From: Apium graveolens
Lineage: Eukaryota; Streptophyta; Magnoliopsida; Apiales; Apiaceae
NCBI RefSeq assembly: GCF_009905375.1
Contig: NW_027418139.1
Span: 62,001 to 126,000, forward strand
Reading direction: 5' to 3'
DNA length: 64,000 nt
Within the stretch, counting starts at the first letter, position 1; each line of letters starts with the position of its first letter. The notes beneath the pieces were generated by a model. That model did not search any database. It saw nothing but the letters and a program-made list of their open reading frames with translations, and was not told where the DNA came from. This document shows, in pieces, positions 13,017-22,600 of the stretch. Both the position numbers and the translations under genes were made by a program.

Positions 13017-13373
13017 CCAAGCAGTAGCTAGTAATTAGATATGAATTTTCCCTGAGCTGTTTAGAAATATCAAGAGAGAAAATCATCTAGTTTGTACTAG
13101 GAAGCAGCTGTGATTTAATTTTGAATCACAGATTTTCTGAAATAACACATCTCTGGTGGAACAACAAATCCACCAGAAAAGTTTTTAAGCTCTTTGTGTT
13201 CATTTCATTTGTGTTTAAATATATATCTGTCTGCATCAGCTCCAAGCAATTCACACACATTTGATCTCTCAAACACTTAGTCTTACAAATTGCTCAAAAC
13301 TTGAAAAAGTTTTGAGATTTACATTCAACCCCCCTTCTGTAAATCTCATTGTTAGTCCACTGGGAATAACAAT

Positions 13374-13385
13374 TGGTATCAGAGC
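13374..13385 (+). other. Primer-binding site of element C
   Basis: TGGTATCAGAGC lies two bases after the 5' LTR end. It is complementary to the 3' end of plant initiator-Met tRNA and would prime minus-strand synthesis. Confidence 0.95.
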
Positions 13386-13431
13386 AAGCTCTTAACATAC
13401 AGAGAGTTTAAAGATCTATTCTGCTAACATC

Positions 13432-15825
13432 ATGAGCAAGAAGGATATTGGTATAAAGATTCCAATCCTGGAAAGAGATAACTATCATCACTGGAAGGTG
13501 AAGATGCATTTACATCTTCTCTCTCAAGATGAAAGCTACATCAACTGCATTGAGAATGGTCCTCACATCCCACACAAGGTGGCCACAGCTGCTACTGCTA
13601 CAGTTGTTGTTGGACAGTCTATTCCCAAGCCAAAGGCAGAATGGACTGTTGAAGATATTGAAGAAGTTCACAAGGACAAGAAAGCCATGAACATTTTGTT
13701 TAATGGCCTGGATCAAGATATGTTTGGCAATGTCATCAATAGCCAAACTGCTAAGGAAATTTGGGATACTGTGCAGCTTATCTGTGAAGGCACGGAGCAA
13801 GTTAGAGAAAACAAAATGCAGCTTCTCATTCAACAATATGAATATTTCCACTTTGAAGAAGGAGAATCATTGAATGATACATTCAACAGATTTCAGAAAC
13901 TATTGAATAGATTAAAGCTGTATGGGAGAATGTACCAAGTCAAGGACTCCAATCTAAAATTTCTAAGGTCTCTACCAAAGGAATGGAAGCCTATGACTGT
14001 TTCTCTAAGAAATTCTCAAGATTATAAGGACTTTACACTTGAAAGATTATATGGAATTTTGAAGACTTATGAACTTGAGATGGAGCAAGATGAGCTGTTG
14101 GAAAAGGGAAAGAGAAAAGGAGGATCAGTTGCACTTGTAGCTGACAGTGAAAAAGTTGAAGCCAGAAATGAGGAAAAGACAATGCCAAGTCTCAAAATTG
14201 GCACAAGCAAATCAGAATCAAGCAAGGGTAAAGAGCAAGTTGCTGAGGATGAAGACAATTCCAGTCAGGATGAATCTGATGATATTGATGAACATCTGGC
14301 CTTTCTGTCCAGGAGGTTTGCAAAGATGAAGTTCAGGAAAAACACAAAGTTCACTAAGCCAAACAAAAACATGGTGGACAAATCAAAGTTCAAATGTTAC
14401 AACTGTGGCATTAGTGGACACTTTGCAAGTGAGTGTAGGAAGCCAAATTCTGAGAAAAAGAAATTTGAGCAAGTTGATTACAAAAGGAAGTATTTTGATT
14501 TGCTCAAACAAAAGGAAAGAGCTTTTCTCACTCAAGATGATTGGGCAGCAGATGGGGTAAATGAAGATGATGATGTGGAATATGTCAACCTAGCCCTGAT
14601 GGCTAATTCTGATGAAAATGAAACTAGTTCATCAAGCAACCAGGTAATTACTACTGATCTCTCTCAGCTTTCTAAACATGAATGCAATGAAGCCATAAAT
14701 GATATGTCTAATGAATTATATCATTTGCGTGTTTCTCTTAAATCACTAGCTAAAGAAAACACTAGGATCAAAGAAAATAATATGTTTTTAAGTGATAGGA
14801 ATGCCGTGTTAGAGAGTCAGGTAATTGAGCTTGAAAAGATTAAACTTAAATGCTTGACTGTCGAGAGTGAACTAGAAGAAGCTGTTAAGAAAGTAGAAAT
14901 TCTTTCTAAACAGTTAGAAAGTGAGCAAGAGGTAATCAAGGCCTGGAAAACATCTAGGGATGTTGGTGTTCAAATTGCCAAGGTTCAGGGAATTGAATCA
15001 TTCTGTGAGGATGCCTGGAAGAAAAACAAAAAGAAGTTAGAATTAATTGATGGACTGTCAACGAATGTGGAATCAACGGATGATGAAAGTTATCCGTTGA
15101 AGGAAGAAAAGGAGCATCCGTTGAAGGCTCATCAATTAAAACAGGCAAGTTCTTTTAAAAATAAAAAGAATGATTCAACTCTCAAGAACTTTGTCAGAGA
15201 AGGAGCTAGTACATCCAGAGATGTCAGTAAGGTGAATATAGGACACATGACTTTAGATCAGTTGAAAGATAGGCTTAAGTTGGTTGAGGATAAGAAGGAA
15301 ACCAAAAGAAAATATAAAAGAAATGGGAAGGTAGGGATTAATAAACATAACAATTACACACATGATAGGTATGCTCCTAGAAAAAGCTGTGTACATTGTA
15401 AAAGTGTTAATCACCTATCTGATAATTGCAAATCTGTTAAAAATGCTCCCATACCTTCAAATCCCTCCATGCCTAACATGTCTATGTCACCTCTGCATGC
15501 TATGCCTGTTATGTCTCACCAGAATCCCCATGCACATTTTGCAAACATGCCATACATTAACAATCCTTACTTTACTGCATTTAGTATGCCTCAAATGCCA
15601 TACAATATGCCTATATGGAATAACATGTTTGCACAACCTATGCCTTATCAAATTCAATCAAATGTGTTAAATGATTCTGTGACTAACCCTACACTTCAAC
15701 CAACCACATCTGAGACCAAGGTTGACCCAAAGTTACCTAAGTCAAAAGATGCAGGAGGAATGAAGTCTAGGAAAAAGACTAACAAGGCTGGACCCAAGGA
15801 AACTTGGGTACCAAAATCAACTTGA
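13432..15825 (+). CDS. gag: Gag polyprotein of element C, intact
   Basis: This 797-residue open frame starts at the first ATG after the primer site. Residues about 70-230 form the copia Gag domain (UBN2 type), with a WDT..EGTEQVRENK region. A CCHC zinc knuckle (CYNCGISGHFASEC) is at residues 322-335 and would bind packaged RNA. Residues about 400-510 look coiled-coil rich. A second CCHC knuckle (CVHCKSVNHLSDNC) is at 653-666, followed by a Met- and Pro-rich tail ending in WVPK. Gag should form the cytoplasmic virus-like particle. The frame stops at TGA and pol resumes in the +1 frame. The dispersed motif is embedded near residues 540-565. Intactness contrasts with the broken pol. Confidence 0.93.
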   Translation: MSKKDIGIKIPILERDNYHHWKVKMHLHLLSQDESYINCIENGPHIPHKVATAATATVVVGQSIPKPKAEWTVEDIEEVHKDKKAMNILFNGLDQDMFGNVINSQTAKEIWDTVQLICEGTEQVRENKMQLLIQQYEYFHFEEGESLNDTFNRFQKLLNRLKLYGRMYQVKDSNLKFLRSLPKEWKPMTVSLRNSQDYKDFTLERLYGILKTYELEMEQDELLEKGKRKGGSVALVADSEKVEARNEEKTMPSLKIGTSKSESSKGKEQVAEDEDNSSQDESDDIDEHLAFLSRRFAKMKFRKNTKFTKPNKNMVDKSKFKCYNCGISGHFASECRKPNSEKKKFEQVDYKRKYFDLLKQKERAFLTQDDWAADGVNEDDDVEYVNLALMANSDENETSSSSNQVITTDLSQLSKHECNEAINDMSNELYHLRVSLKSLAKENTRIKENNMFLSDRNAVLESQVIELEKIKLKCLTVESELEEAVKKVEILSKQLESEQEVIKAWKTSRDVGVQIAKVQGIESFCEDAWKKNKKKLELIDGLSTNVESTDDESYPLKEEKEHPLKAHQLKQASSFKNKKNDSTLKNFVREGASTSRDVSKVNIGHMTLDQLKDRLKLVEDKKETKRKYKRNGKVGINKHNNYTHDRYAPRKSCVHCKSVNHLSDNCKSVKNAPIPSNPSMPNMSMSPLHAMPVMSHQNPHAHFANMPYINNPYFTAFSMPQMPYNMPIWNNMFAQPMPYQIQSNVLNDSVTNPTLQPTTSETKVDPKLPKSKDAGGMKSRKKTNKAGPKETWVPKST

Positions 15826-15846
15826 TTGATTTTGTTGTGTGCAGGG
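15822..15846 (+). promoter_or_regulatory. Gag-pol junction of C with a splice-acceptor-like sequence
   Basis: After the gag stop (15823-15825) a T-rich run ends in TGTGCAG (to 15844), followed by GG, and the protease frame starts there, +1 relative to gag. Elements E and F have a pyrimidine-rich run ending TGCAG|GG at the same place. No donor is identified, so splicing is only a hypothesis; frameshifting or a stop bypass are alternatives. Confidence 0.4.
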
Positions 15847-16352
15847 ACAAAGAAGGAATCTATGGTACTTGGACAGTGGTTGTTCAAGACACATGACAGG
15901 AGATTTCACCCTGCTCACAGAATTTAAGGAGAGAGCTGGCCCTAGCATAACCTTTGGAGATGACAGCAAAGGATTCACTATGGGATATGGCTTGATTTCA
16001 AAAGAAAATGTCATCGTTGATGAAGTTGCATTGGTTGATGGTCTCAAACACAATTTATTGAGCATCAGTCAACTATGTGACAGAGGGAATACTGTTTCCT
16101 TCAATTCTAAAGCCTGTATTGTCACAAGTAAAAAGGACAATAAAGTGGTTCTAACTGGAGTTAGAAAAGAAAATGTGTACTTAGCTGATTTCAACTCTAC
16201 AGATGCAGAATCCATTACTTGTCTTCTCAGCAAAGCAAGTCCAGTTGAAAGTTGGCTATTGCACAAGAAGCTGTCCCATTTGAATTTCAAGACAATGAAT
16301 GATCTAGTCAAAAAGGACTTAGTTAGAGGAATGCCTCTAGTGGAATTCACAA
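15839..16352 (+). pseudogene. pol: Protease and pre-integrase segment of C pol
   Basis: The open frame begins at the gag-pol junction. The aspartic protease motif LDSGCSRHMTG is at about 15869-15901, with the catalytic DSG at 15872-15880. The GAG-pre-integrase segment follows, with HKKLSHLN at about 16262-16285, which supplies the histidines of the HHCC zinc site. A deletion at about 16351-16358 then shifts the frame and removes the first cysteine of the CxxC pair, so the integrase zinc site is damaged. The protease would cleave the polyprotein if it were expressed. Confidence 0.85.
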
Positions 16353-17345
16353 GGGTGATGCTTGTCAGAAAGGAAAGCAAAAGAAAGTATCATTCAGTAA
16401 GAAGCTTGAATCTGCAATTGATGAACCACTGCAACTTCTACACATGGATCTTTTTGGACCAGTCAATGTATTGTCAATTTCAAGGAAAAGATACTGCCTA
16501 GTGATTGTAGATGATTTCTCAAAGTTTTCATGGGTTTATTTTCTTGGATCAAAGGATGAAGCTAGTGAAATCATCATCAATCATATCAAGCAAGTCAACA
16601 ATCATCCTGATTTCAAAGTAAGGAATATTATGAGTGACAATGGAACTGAGTTCAAGAATTCAACCATGAAGATGTTCTGTGGAGTAAATGGGATCATGCA
16701 TGAGTTCTCAGCTCCAAGAACTCCACAACAAAATGGTGTGGTGGAAAGGAAGAACATATCACTAATTGAAGCTGCAAGGACAATGCTTGAGGAGTCAAAG
16801 CTCCCAACTTATTTTTGGGCTGAGGGTGTTAACTGTGCATGTTACACTCGAATATTTCTCTAATCAATCAAGCAAAATGCATGACTCCCTATCAATTATT
16901 CAAGAGAAGAAAACCAACTTTAAAGTTTCTACATGTCTTTGGTTGCAAATGTTACATCTTAAGGAATCAATCTGATCACAAAGGAAAGTTTGATGTAAAG
17001 GCTGATGAAGGAATATTTGTTGGTTATTCTGCTGGAAAATCATATAGGGTCTACAATCTAAGAACCAACATTGTCATGGAATCTGTACATGTTGTGTTTG
17101 ATGATAAAAAGATTGATGGACTAACAGATGAGGGACATCATGAAGGACTCAAATTTGACAATATTGAGATATATTGTGATGATAGTGAAGATGAGATTGA
17201 TGAAGAAGGCATCTCAAGAAGAAACCAGAGTCTGCCTTTGGATAATGCACAGAATGCTGCATCCGTTGAAAGTCAAAATTCAGCTTCCGTTGAAAGAAGC
17301 AATGCAGCATCCGTTGAAAGACAAAGTGCATCATCCGTTAAGTTC
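16353..17345 (+). pseudogene. pol: Integrase of C pol, broken by a frameshift
   Basis: The catalytic core is present. The first Asp is in MDLFGPV (16447-16449), the second Asp in SDNGTEF (16636-16638), and the Glu in NGVVERKN (16744-16746), giving D-x35-E spacing. One base appears to be missing near 16850, within an ACYT..SLINQ region. The rest continues in another frame with TPYQLF and FGCKCY segments and the copia-type DEGIFVGY block to about 17110. An acidic linker follows and includes the repeated ASVE segments produced by the dispersed DNA motif. The frame breaks again near 17330-17370. Confidence 0.87.
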
Positions 17346-17383
17346 ATAACGGAGCATCCGTTGATCACAGTCTGTCAACGGAT
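17258..17383 (+). repeat. TCAACGGAT / ATCCGTTGA motif cluster in the INT-RT linker of C
   Basis: ATCCGTTGA occurs at 17261, 17309 and 17356, TCAACGGAT at 17375, and one-base variants at 17285 and 17333. In protein it reads as repeated ASVE or SSV. It lies in the hypervariable linker between integrase and RT, just before a GGGGGAG tract at 17443-17449. Confidence 0.9.
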
Positions 17384-18901
17384 AATCACTTCACCTCATT
17401 AGTTGATAGAACTCCCAATTCCTTTCAAAGGATCAGCAACTCAGGGGGAGTTTCAACAAATCAACATTCTATCTCACATCATGACAATACTGAGGCAACC
17501 TCATCAAGGGCTAATCTACCACCTCAAAGGAAATGGACCAAGAATCACCCTTTTGAACTGATCATTGGTGATGCTACATCTAAAGTACAAACTAGAAGGG
17601 CTACTCAGGATGAATGTCTGTATAGTAGCTTTCTATCACAGGAGGAACCTAAGCGAGTGGAAGAAGCTCTTTTGGATCCAGATTGGATTTTAGCAATGCA
17701 AGAGGAGCTAAACCAATTTGAGAGGAACAAAGTATGGAAGCTGGTACCCAAGCCAAAGAACAAGAGTTCTATTGACACAAAATGGGTATTCAGAAACAAG
17801 ATAGATGAAAATGGCATTGTCATAAGGAATAAAGCCAGATTGGTTGCCAAAGGTTATTCTCAACAAGAGGGAATAGATTTTGATGAAACATTTGCTCCAG
17901 TTACAAGACTTGAAGCCATCAGAATCTTTCTAACCTATGCAGCTAATGCCAATTTCAAAGTCTATCAGATGGATGTCAAGAGTGCATTTCTAAATGGGGA
18001 ATTGGAGGAAGAAGTTTATGTAAGCCAACCTCCAGGTTTTGAAGATCCAAATTTTCCAGACCATGTGTATTATTTATTGAAAGCACTCTATGGACTAAAG
18101 CAAGCACCTAGAGCCTGTTATGAGACTTTATCAAAGTTCCTTCTAGATAATCACTTCACAAGAGGTACTGTTGACAAAACTCTCTTCTTTAGAAATGTTA
18201 ATGGCTCTATGATACTTGTACAAATTTATGTAGATGATATTATATTTGGTTCTACAGATGATAAACTTTGTAAAAAGTTTGCTAAATTAATGCAAAGTAA
18301 ATATGAAATGAGCATGATGGGAGAGCTAACTTACTTTCTTGGTTTACAAGTTAAACAAGTTAGTGGTGGAATTTTCATTAGTCAAACTAAATATATTTAT
18401 GATCTTTTAAAGAAGTTTGACTTAATGGATAGTTCACCTGCAAAAACTCCCATGGCCACTGCCACCAAGCTTGAATTAAACAAGGCTGAAAAGTCTGTGG
18501 ATATTACAAGTTATAGAGGCATGATTGGCTCACTTTTATATTTAACTGCCAGTAGACCTGATATTATGTTTTCTACATGTCTCTGTGCTAGATTTCAAGC
18601 TCACCCTAAAGAATCTCACTTAGTGGCTATTAAAAGAATTTTCAGATATCTCAAAGGGACTCCAAATCTAGGAATTTGGTACCCTAGAGAGTCTGGTTTT
18701 GATCTAATTGGCTACTCAGATGCAGATTATGTAGGTTGCAAATTAGACAGGAAAAGCACAAAAGGCACCTGTCAATTTCTAGGAAATAAGCTTGTATCAT
18801 GGTTCAGCAAGAAGCAGAATTCTGTTTCCACATCAACAGCTGAAGCTGAATACATTGCAGCTGGTAGTTATTGTGCACAAATACTGTGGATGAGGAATTG
18901 A
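17376..18901 (+). pseudogene. pol: Reverse transcriptase and most of RNase H of C pol
   Basis: The frame is open from about 17376. The copia RT begins near 17657 (EEAL..DW, then [15 protein letters not shown]) and includes [33 protein letters not shown] and the catalytic YVDD at 18227-18238. The RNase H domain follows with GYSDADYVG near 18710-18735, a WFSKKQ segment, and [10 protein letters not shown] at about 18835-18860. The frame ends at a TGA (18899-18901) after ILWMRN, where a few bases appear to be missing compared with element E. RT catalytic residues look intact, but the unbroken polyprotein cannot be made. Confidence 0.9.
17441..17450 (+). other. Candidate central polypurine tract of C
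   Basis: TCAGGGGGAG lies between integrase and RT and resembles the 3' polypurine tract AGGGGGAGA at 24384-24392. Element E has a GGGGGA tract at the same place (about 62320). A role in priming extra plus strands is an inference. Confidence 0.45.
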
Positions 18902-18902
18902 C

Positions 18903-19163
18903 TATGGTATAACTGTTGACAAAATTCCAATATTTTGTGACAACACAAGTGCCATTGCCATTACTGAAAATCCAGTGCAGCACTCAAGAACCAAGCACAT
19001 TGATATCAAGTACCACTTCATTAGGGAACATGTGATGAAAGGTACAGTGGAACTTCATTTTGTTCCAAGTGAAAAGCAGATTGCAGACATATTTACCAAG
19101 CCACTTGATGAATCAACATTCACAAGATTAGTAAGTGAGTTAGGTATGCTTAACTATTCATAA
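18903..19163 (+). pseudogene. pol: RNase H C-terminal segment of C pol (shifted frame)
   Basis: After the break at 18899 the domain continues in another frame with a DNTSAIAI segment, RTKHIDIKYHFIREHV and ADIFTKPL, the standard copia RNase H end, and stops at 19161-19163. This marks the end of pol. The downstream ORF starts 530 bases later. Confidence 0.88.
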
Positions 19164-19247
19164 TCTATGTCATCTATGTAATCTGTCTTGTAGCCTGAAA
19201 TGAATTTGCTGCAAGAACAAAGTTGGCTTTAATCAAGACTTATCCTA

Positions 19248-19272
19248 TCAACGGATATTCCCTATCCGTTGA
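19248..19272. repeat. Hairpin 1 of the TCAACGGATA motif
   Basis: TCAACGGATA (19248-19257) and its perfect complement TATCCGTTGA (19263-19272) are separated by five bases, giving a 10 bp stem. Confidence 0.95.
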
Positions 19273-19289
19273 AAGCCAAAATTGTTCTA

Positions 19290-19314
19290 TCAACGGATAT
19301 TCATTATCCGTTGA
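19290..19314. repeat. Hairpin 2 of the TCAACGGATA motif
   Basis: TCAACGGATA (19290-19299) and TATCCGTTGA (19305-19314) again flank a five-base loop, with the same geometry as the hairpin 17 bases upstream. Confidence 0.95.
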
Positions 19315-19588
19315 AAGACAAATACATTTCTGGTAATTTTATCCTTCAACGGATAAAATAGTGTTGTTCATCAACGGATAACTATTTACCTTATCCATTG
19401 ATGTGTCACGTTAGTGAGTCACAGCCGTTGATTCTTTTACTCAACCGTTGATACAGATATACAGTGTTGTATGTATTTGTATTTACGCTAGTTTTCAGAA
19501 TTTCTACAGTTTCTTTTATTCCTGAACGGCTTTCACTTACTTAAAAGTATCATTTAATTATTTTAATTTGTGTTTTAATTCAAGAAAG

Positions 19589-19596
19589 TATAAAAG
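19589..19596 (+). promoter_or_regulatory. Possible internal promoter (TATA) for the downstream ORF of C
   Basis: TATAAAAG lies 100 bases before the ATG at 19696. Between them is a pyrimidine-rich stretch (about 19625-19690) with repeated TTCTC and CTCTC runs, like a plant 5' leader. Element E shows an equivalent TATA and leader after its RNase H end. Promoter activity is an inference from these signals. Confidence 0.5.
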
Positions 19597-19695
19597 CCCA
19601 ATTGAATTCTTATTTTCACTTTACGCTTTCTTGCAATTATCATTCTCTTTTTCTCTCAATTCTCAAGTTCTTCTCTGCAACCTCTACTCACAAAA

Positions 19696-22600
19696 ATGGG
19701 ACCAGTAGTCAAAATTATGTCTCAAACAGGATTTGTTTATGAAAAGAATAATTTCATAGTCTTGGTTGAAAAGAAGGAAGCCCATTCTGATTATCACAAG
19801 ATGATGGACTTCATCAAGAACTGTAAACTGAGCTATGCAATGCTGGAAGCCCCAACCATCTACTGTGAAGTGATTGAGGAGATTTGGACAACTGCAGAGT
19901 TCAACTCCACAGATATGACTATTGCCTTCTCTCTCAAAGGTAAGGACTATTGCATTAATTGTGATGATTTACAATCTTGCTTTAAGTTACCTGAGAATAA
20001 TGCCATGACACCACACACTGATAAAGATGTCTCTGCTATGCTAGATTTCATAGGCTATGCTTTTGATTCTGCTAGTTTAGGTAGTATTAGAAGGAAAGGC
20101 CTTAGGAAAGAATAGAGTTTTCTTAGAGATGCCTTCATTAAGGTTTTCTCTGGGAAGATTAGCAATTTTGATGCTATCACTTCATCTCTTGTTAATATGC
20201 TCTATATGCTAGTTTCTGATAGGTACTTTAATTTTAGCAACTATGTTATGCTAGAATTAGGTTCCAGATTAGGTAACAAAGCTAATAGACCACATAACAT
20301 CTACTTTGCTAGATTCTTTATGTTATTGGCTAACCATGTTGCTGAAGGTTTGGTTATATCCAATGAGAATAATAAACTCAAATGCTGGGCACAAGAGAAA
20401 AGGGTCCTTGCAGACCTTTTGAGAATGAACCTCAACAGCCAGGTGCCATTGGTATACTTGCCAATCATGAATGCACCACAGGTAAGTGAGGTAAATGTCT
20501 CTATAACTCCTACTATTTCCAACCCCAATGTTTCTTTGCCTTCTAGTGTGGCTATGGAACCTGTGTCATTGTCCAAACAGGCTCCTACCAAAGCCACCAA
20601 ATCTAAAATCTCCAAAGTCAAGTCAAAGAAACCTACCTCTGTTGTTTCTCAAAAGACAACAGTTGTAACAACTACCATAAACCCTGAAGGGAGTGAACAG
20701 GGTGTGAGTGGTGAGGGGAGGGGTGAACATCAAAAAGCCCCCCAGGATAAGGTGGGAGAGGTGAGTGGTACCCATTCCAGCCAAGCCACAGTCTCTCAAA
20801 AGACTGTAGTGGTTCAAAAGGAGTCCAGCACATCCCTAGTTGCATCCTCCCAAAAGGATGTAACTATTGAAAATAGTCCCCATCCAGGGACACAAAACAA
20901 AAGAGGGAGGGACACTGAAGCTACACATTCACCAATTCAAGCCTTTTCAAGGAAGAAGAAGGCCAAAACCCTAGTTTCCACACAAGGGACACACACAACA
21001 CAGATACAACCACCAGTATCTGTGCCTTCTCAAATTCAGCTTGATATGATTCCAGCAAATGTGGAATCACAGCCCCATTCTCTCAATATAGACACACACC
21101 ATTCCTCAAACTCTCCTACACCCTCTCTGGATGTGGATATGATATTCACATCAATTCCTGATTCTCCCTCATTAAAACTCAGGGAGGAGCCCCACTCAAA
21201 ACCTGGTGATCATCATCTTTTAGATGATTTGTTGGATCATCAGCCAATTCTTTCAGATGTAGTTGCAGAATCTGTGTCACCTCACTTAAAATCAATCCAC
21301 ACAGATTCAACAATTATATCACTTTCTATCTCTACATCATTTCCTTCTTCAACGGATATCTCTCATCCGTTGACAAGTGGTTGTTCTTCAACGGATAAGC
21401 TTAACAGCAGTTATCCGTTGATATCATCAGTTTCCACTTCAACGGATACTCCCTATCCGTGGATGGCCTCTACACACTTAACAGAAACAACTCCAACTGT
21501 AGAGGACATGGCAACTGTACAATCACTTTTAGGCTTGAGGGAAGGGAGTGATTTTTTGAGTGAGAGGCTGGGTTGCTCCCAGGCAAAAGGAGAGGTTGAG
21601 AGTTACCAAATGCATGCTATTTCTTCCAGCATGGCAAAAGTAAGTGAGAGGAGTGCCACCTTAGAAGGTGAAGGTGAGGGTGTGAGGGTGTGTGTGAGCC
21701 AGGGGGAGCCCCTGATGCAAGAAAAGAGAGAAATTGAGAGAAAGGCAGGTACAGAAGCTATAAGGTTGGATCCAGCCATTGCTAATGAGTTAATGAAAGT
21801 GGATGATGCAGATAAGGGAAGACAATTTCAGCAACACTACAAAGCTGTCATTGATAACATTTCCTTGAATGCTGACACTTTTACTCACCCTGTTTCAGCC
21901 TATCAATTATTGGCTGCACAGGGCAATGTGGAGGCAGAACAGACACTACACATTGTACACACTTCAGAATCTCTTCTAAGAGACAAAGCTGCTGTCAACA
22001 GGCTGCCTTCTCAAGCTGGTGAGCCATCTGAAGAATTTGGAGTAAATTCTAATGATGATGACTCTAATTCTTTGAATGAGAGCATGAACTTAGGGGGAGT
22101 AGCAGGCCCAAGTTCTGTTCCTAATCTTCCTGCATGGGCATGGACCAAACCATCAACACCAGGAGAGTTTGGTGTCACTTTGGTTAAACAAGTCATGACA
22201 ATTCAGCAAGCCATTCAGGAGACTCAGGATGCTGGCACCAAGGCAATTCTTCAAGCTCATCTGGAATCTCTGCATCTCTTGCAGTTGCAGCATTACCAGC
22301 ACAATCTAAGTGTGGATGAGCTCAAGCTGGACATTGTTGATCTGAAATCCTACAATGCTGAGAAATTGGATTCAGTTATACCCTATGGTACTATGCAAGA
22401 TTTATTGGGGAGACTAAGGAAGGCCTCTGATGCTGATAAGAGGTTGGCCAGATTGGAAGATAGGGTTCAAATAATTGAAGACTCTATGGTCACCATTCTT
22501 CAGAATCAACAAACTCAAACAAATCTACTCATGCAGCTGGCACAAGCACAAGGCTTGACCCCTACCCTTGATGATAACAAAAAGGGGGAGAATAAAGGGG

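Larger units (their letters stand above)
12264..13371 (+). repeat. 5' LTR of element C (1108 bp)
   Basis: It runs from TGTTAGGAATATG to GGGAATAACA. It contains about fourteen copies of TCAACGGAT or its complement, most of them in a cluster at 12550-12771, and a TATA box at 13009-13016. It ends in the pyrimidine-rich CAACCCCCCTTCTGTAA block common to these LTRs. A unit of about 55 bp (12666-12720) is repeated in tandem directly after. Confidence 0.96.
19164..19695 (+). other. Spacer of C between pol and the downstream ORF
   Basis: This non-coding stretch of 530 bases holds two perfect hairpins of the dispersed motif, further single motif copies at 19346 and 19371, degenerate ones to about 19455, and then a promoter-like TATA and leader before the ATG at 19696. 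Confidence 0.8.

Noticed and set aside
13374..13385. TGGTATCAGAGC sites as parts of tRNA genes
   Set aside because: Only the primer-site length matches and there is no cloverleaf; each lies at an LTR end.
15804..15844. A tiny intron joining gag to pol in C (GGGTACC donor to GTGCAG acceptor)
   Set aside because: The interval would be under 40 bases, well below usual plant intron size, and F and E lack the same donor.
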